This document shows positions 59,342 through 64,000 of a stretch of 64,000 bases of DNA, piece by piece. The position numbers and the translations under genes were made by a program. Position 1 is the first letter of the stretch; every line of letters begins with the position of its first letter. Source of the DNA: Siphonodentalium dalli (Eukaryota; Mollusca; Scaphopoda; Gadilida; Siphonodentaliidae); assembly GCA_032622095.1 (NCBI GenBank), contig CP136062.1, forward strand, positions 153,692,875 through 153,756,874, in the 5' to 3' direction. Under the pieces are notes generated by a model. That model was not told the origin of the DNA. It was given only the letters and a program-made list of their open reading frames with translations, and did no database searches.

Positions 59342-59995
59342 AGAGCTAGTATAGACAGTCTTCAATATTGTTTTTTTTATTTTTTTTTTATATGAAATTC
59401 TATATTGTCTTCTACCCAAGTTCTACGGCTTTTTCTACGGCCTTTTAACGTAGCTAATTTCTAGGGCTGTATACAGTATACCATTCATTTATTTGTATGA
59501 ATATTCAGATAATAAGTATTAAGTACCTAAAGTAACATTAATTGTTGAATTTATTAACTTTTCTCTTCGGATCCAAATAAGCATACATCTGTATGTCTAT
59601 TAATTTTTGGAAAAATTTGCCACCTTGTATGGTGTTTATTTGGGTCTGTTTATTTAAAAAAAAAATTGGGATCATCAGGCTGGCTATACTGCAGGCCTAT
59701 CAGAATTGCTGGAGCCAACACTCATGTCAGGAGAAGTTAAGATATATATGTGATTTATGTCTAAAGTTATGGTATAGCATTTCAGTCTGACGCTTCCATG
59801 TTGGAAGTTGCCAACCAACCGCAAGAGTATTAATTTAATACTGGTATTAGAATTCATTATTAAAATTATTAAATTGTAAACTATACATCTCTACTGTAGA
59901 CTACAAATAGATGAATGACAACAACAGGCCAGTTTATAACTTCATTGGATGGAGTTAAAAAAAATTGAACATTCTTTGCACATTTCAGTAACCTA
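59342..59995. other. Unassigned AT-rich sequence
   Basis: Nothing recognised; several A or T runs. Confidence 0.3.
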
Positions 59996-60276
59996 TAAAC
60001 CCTTTCTATTCTGAATGGATTCTCCCACTCAGTTATAAAACTATACATTGGAACAGTCTATTATTCATTTGGAGGGGTGTGCAGGTACAGTAATAAAACT
60101 AGACGACTGACAGAAAATCATAAAATACAAGATTCATAAATGTTCAGATAATAAGTTCACGGAAAATGTTCAGATAAATAAGTTCAACAAACAACCTGTC
60201 ATGTGTTGAACATCTGAACATTTCCTGCGGGAACTACTAGTACTCATCAATAAGTATTTAGTATAGAAAGGATTAA
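59996..60276. mobile_element. TTAA element with 'ctcccactcagttataaa' head
   Basis: Left CCCTTTCTATTCTGAATG, right TAGTATAGAAAGGATTAA. It shares head and tail with 14410-15217 but lacks the interior dispersed repeats. Confidence 0.55.
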
Positions 60277-60384
60277 TTATTTAATACACATACTTAGGCT
60301 AGTTAGGGGTATTAAAATATTTTTAACTTCAAATTGGTGGACTAATATTATATACCAGAATTTGTATTAATTCTGCCGCAATTA

Positions 60385-60658
60385 TGTGTAGGATATGTGT
60401 ATTATGTGTAGGATATGTGTATTATGTGTAGGATATGTGTATTATGTGTAGGATATGTGTATTATGTGTACATGTAGGATATGTGTATTATGTGTAGCAT
60501 ATGTGTATTATGTGTAGGATATGTGTATTATGTGTACATGTAGGATATGTGTATTATGTGTAGGATATGTGTATTATGTGTATTATGTGTACATGTAGGA
60601 TATGTGTATTATGTGTAGGATATGTGTATTATGTGTAGGATATGTTTATTATGTGTAC
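60385..60658. repeat. 20-bp minisatellite
   Basis: Units of 'attatgtgtaggatatgtgt', some with an added 'catgta'. One more stretch, 61021-61050, lies beyond an inserted element, so the array is split. Confidence 0.9.
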
Positions 60659-60665
60659 GTAACAT

Positions 60666-61019
60666 CAGGCCTTCCCATGAGGAAAACACAGCGAGAGCAT
60701 TTATTTGCTCCCGTAATGAAGAAGACGGGTGTAATATGGCACCCATACTATAATTGTATGTTGGGTTTTTTGCTCAAACAAAAAGTCATTGTGGAATAGA
60801 CCTATGTCGAGTTACACTTTAATATGCCATACATGTAGTTCAACTGAGATGCTAAAGGATCTAAATAAACCTTAAAATAGTTCAATATTGAACCAACAAT
60901 TACAGTCTCCATTAGTATTTTGCGAAGAGGGACGGGTGCGAATTTTAGCACCCGTGAATTGAAAATTACGAGTGCGTACGGGTGCGAGAGCAATCACTCC
61001 CGTCTCCTGGGAAGGACTG
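60666..61019. mobile_element. 354-bp element inserted in the minisatellite
   Basis: Left CAGGCCTTCCCATGAG, right CTCCTGGGAAGGACTG; TAACAT flanks it on both sides (60660-60665, 61020-61025). Inner 'gacgggtg'/'cacccgt' blocks form further inverted pairs. The short target duplication leaves the superfamily open (hAT-like termini). Confidence 0.7.
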
Positions 61020-61068
61020 TAACATGTAGGATATGTGTATTATGTGTAGGATATTGAAATCAAATGAT

Positions 61069-61310
61069 AATATACAGTTATCGCATTGTTTCGAGGTTGA
61101 CACGATGTATTGTCAACCCGATGAAGTCAATATTCGCCAAGGCCGTAGGCCGAGGTGAATATTGGCTTCCGAGGGCTGACAATTCCTCGTGTCAACCAAG
61201 AAACAATGCGATAACTGTTTTATTATATGAAACGCGCTCTGATTGGACAAGACGTTGTGACGTTGAACGTCGCTGGAAACCTGATTAATTTTCAGGTCTG
61301 ATAATAAGTT
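61069..61310. repeat. Foldback element with 'gttatcgcattgtttc' arms
   Basis: Outer arms 'acagttatcgcattgtttc' and 'gaaacaatgcgataactgt' (61074-61220), with inner 'ggttgacacga' and 'tcgtgtcaacc' pairs. Similar in style to 4829-4975 and 8880-8997. Confidence 0.65.
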
Positions 61311-61467
61311 ATGTTAACCCGTGAAGTTTCTGACGTCACACACAACTGATATTAACCTGTTGTTTCATTAATGAGGTGAACATCGTTAGATATCTCGATT
61401 TTTTCGTTACGTTTTAACATAGGAATTGGTGAAAGAAACTTATGATCATATAATAATACTTTATGGC

Positions 61468-61920
61468 TGTCTAAACTGCATGAACAAAAAGTGATGCATA
61501 TGATATGAGGTTTATTCACTGTCTTGTCCCTCTACAGAACTGTCAAGCTGCATTCTTGTTATATTTAGATATCTATACTTTTTATATTTATACTATATGA
61601 ATGTCACACTCTGTGTTTTACACTTTTGTATATATGCTTATGCTCATGTCTGCAAATTTTGCATCTTTTAGCCATTAAAATTTTTATCTATCTATCTATA
61701 TGATATGATATGATGATATGAGATATATGATATTTGATATGATATGAGTTATGATATGATATATGATATGATGATATATGATAGTATGTGATATTATATG
61801 ATACTATGTGATATTATATGATACTATATGATATGAATATGATATATGACATTATATGATAGTATATGATATGATATGACATGCATCACTTTTTGTTTGA
61901 GGTTAGACTGCCATAAAGTT
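61468..61920. repeat. Inverted repeat of about 50 bp enclosing a GATAT microsatellite
   Basis: Left arm 'actttatggctgtctaaact' then 'aaaaagtgatgcatatgat'; right arm 'atgcatcactttttgtt' then 'ttagactgccataaagt'. Between them, 61690-61880 is a gatatgatat-type microsatellite. Probably a MITE whose centre has expanded. Confidence 0.65.
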
Positions 61921-63397
61921 CTGACTGTAACACTGTTGTACATGTAGTTTCATTCTCACAAATTCATACTCTCGAGTGCCTAATAGTTATACATAAACGT
62001 AAAAAAAAAATTCTGATGAAATTCGTACCTGTACAATCCTTATTTGGCCTGGTATGTTTATAAATTTTCGCCATATCCAATGTGTTAACCTGCCTAATTC
62101 TTCAATTATTCAATTTTCAGTATGAACTGCTCCATCATACAGGTAGATGTATATACTGCAGTTAATGGGCACATATTTTTCTTCATATTCACCAGTGTCT
62201 ACATGTATCTCTAATATTTACAAGAAACTATGTACTAGAATAGCAGATACCTGGTACTCTTGGTGCCAACTAAAGGTATCAGTACATTACTACGTTTATT
62301 AATTTTATGAGAAAAATCCACCCCGCACAATGCTTATTCGGGTCTGCATGCTTTAAAAAGAATTATGGCTCTGTTCCAAAGTTGATTAACAAATGCTATA
62401 TAATAGTTTAATTACAAGAAAATGTGGATTTTTCATTCAAGTTGTTGTGCACACGGGACATGTCGACAACGATGGTTACATTTTCCCGTGCAATCGTGCG
62501 TGTATCAATTTTAAGCATGTCAATTGCGAAAACTTGCTTTATAGTTATACTCAAGTCTACAAACTAATTTTTCAAGGTATTAAATAATGAAATTTTTCAT
62601 CTTCCACATATCAACTTTTATGTGAGAATTGATATGTTTCAACCACACACTTCTATTATGCCCTGTACTATTATTAAATTTTTCAGAAATTTCCACCCTG
62701 CACTTATATTCCACCCTGCACTTCTATTTGGCACACAAGAGTCTTTTTATATGGATGTACCAGTACATCCTGAGTCCTGACCTATTTTCTGACCTGTACA
62801 ATTATTAAAATATTGGAGATTTTACTACTATTAGCTGCTATAGAGTAGAACTTGCAATTTTGAATTTGGAATAAATGATGGAACGCATCAGAAAAAACAC
62901 AATAATACATGTATCAATTTTTAAACTCGGAATTATATTGAATTTATCATATTTTCATGCAGTAAATAAAATGTAACTATCACTATATCAGTCATAATTG
63001 CAAGATGAATACTAGTCTAGTACTCTTCATACACTATATATCAGTCATTTTAAATTACATTGTATATTTAGCACTGAAACATAATTTATCTGAAAAGTTT
63101 ATAGTGAAAACATTGAACTATTATCCTCAAAATCCAATGAATCAGGTAGATTCAGCTCAAATTCCACCATTCACTGACTTGAAAAAGTCCCCCAAAATAA
63201 TTTGTTTTAAATTAAAAAAACAAATTAAAAATGTACTATTCCTGAATAAACTTGAAAATTATTACTATATTCAATTTGGCTGCTCATCTACTTCCAGTGT
63301 GTAGCATGAAATTGAAGTCAGTTCCAGTTAGAAATTGAGAAAAAATATCATTTAGATGAACATTCTAATGAAATTCACAATGCTCCGCTATTTTCAC
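61921..63397. other. Mostly unassigned 3' flank of the right-edge gene
   Basis: AT-rich. About 62650-62745 carries the 'ccaccctgcacttctatttg' end related to the element at 40778. The rest may include the 3' UTR of the minus-strand gene; I could not place a polyadenylation signal with confidence. Confidence 0.35.
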
Positions 63398-64000
63398 TTA
63401 TAAATTATAATATGAGATCGAAGAATCGCCAGAGCCAAGTTGATTCTGAGAATATGACTGTTCCTGTGGATATGACTGTTCATGGTGATGACACCCTTTA
63501 CAATGCTTGCAGCAACTACATCCTTGATCAGGTTGGAAGGTAGAGCACTGTCCAAAAAGCTTTGCTTGAGTTTCCATCACAGCTTGTCCATTATCTGAAT
63601 AATTAACCGAAGTATTCTCTCCATCAGCTTGCTGATATGACCAATCATATGCCTGCTTATATACAGGTTGTTGAAAGTAGGCATGCTGCAGGTGAGGTAT
63701 GTCTGATTCTGATACATGTACCATCGTTGGTGCGGCCTGTCCATTCTCCTGTTCTTGGACATTATTAACCATGATGTAAGCTGATTGATTAACACTGGGT
63801 GTACTGAATTGAGGGGCATCATTTGAGGATTCTGCATCTATATTTGAAGAGGCTGTTTCAACTTCAGTTTTGTTCTTATTTCTCAAATACTGTTCATATT
63901 CAGTTACGTTCATTTCATTTCTTGCAAACGTGTTCATCAAGTCATTGTAACGCTCCTTGTTTTCGACTTTCAAATTCATGTCATAAGGTTGTGACCCGCA
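63398..64000 (-). CDS. 3' end of an unrecognised protein-coding gene, cut by the window edge
   Basis: An open frame runs from the window edge (first codon TGC at 64000) to TAA at 63400-63398, with no stop for 200 codons. I do not recognise the family. The N-proximal part is charged and probably helical (KVENKERYNDLMNTFARNEM, then NVTEYEQYLRNK). The middle is polar and rich in Q, S, N and A. Near the end is a Cys/His cluster, CSCCKHCKGCHHHE, followed by repeated SY/Q motifs (EQSYPQEQSYSQNQ) and a final SISYYNL. Nothing like a signal peptide or membrane span is visible. Composition and codon use look more gene-like than the surrounding AT-rich sequence. It could be the last exon of a nuclear or RNA-associated protein, but that is a guess. 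The internal ATG at 63979 need not be the start. Confidence 0.6.
   Translation of the reverse strand, partial: CGSQPYDMNLKVENKERYNDLMNTFARNEMNVTEYEQYLRNKNKTEVETASSNIDAESSNDAPQFSTPSVNQSAYIMVNNVQEQENGQAAPTMVHVSESDIPHLQHAYFQQPVYKQAYDWSYQQADGENTSVNYSDNGQAVMETQAKLFGQCSTFQPDQGCSCCKHCKGCHHHEQSYPQEQSYSQNQLGSGDSSISYYNL

Overview
This is a eukaryotic, AT-rich, very repeat-dense window with one complete protein-coding gene, the end of a second gene, and a crowd of DNA transposons. The large intron, GT-AG splice sites, a tRNA-headed SINE, Helitrons and TTAA, TTA and 8-bp target duplications point to an invertebrate animal. Dispersed repeats ending in direct 'ggacggac' runs (about 14560-15100, 23590-24957, 34720-35090) resemble ones I associate with bivalve genomes, so a mollusc is the best guess. 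That guess rests on memory, not on a search.

Genes. Mannosyl-oligosaccharide glucosidase (MOGS, GH63) lies on the minus strand. Coding exon 1 (56368-55796) encodes the cytosolic tail, membrane anchor and start of the lumenal domain. Coding exon 2 (38145-36247) encodes the rest, including the whole catalytic barrel. They join in frame to about 823 residues, close to the human length, across one 17.65-kb intron filled with nested transposons. A second minus-strand gene enters at the right edge (64000-63398); only its last 200 or so codons are seen and I do not recognise it. A decayed hAT transposase lies at about 21850-22790.

Repeat layout. 1-36 kb is intergenic. It holds Helitrons, a PIF/Harbinger-like element, hAT-type MITEs with a shared 'GAGGTCCCCAGAGGGTGAAT' core, several TTAA-target (piggyBac-like) MITE families, near-perfect foldbacks of about 200 bp, minisatellites and a duplicated segment. 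The most striking family is a TTAA MITE of about 400 bp with two 69-bp palindromes; it occurs ten times, and the same palindrome sits inside two other MITE types. 38-56 kb is the MOGS intron, with nested Harbinger, hAT and Helitron elements and a 2.8-kb element with 21-bp arrays near both ends. 56-63 kb is intergenic with the same families.

Several insertions can be dated relative to each other because empty-site copies of the target lie in the same window. The 3' flank of MOGS carries a tandem repeat that appears to derive from the gene's own stop-codon region.
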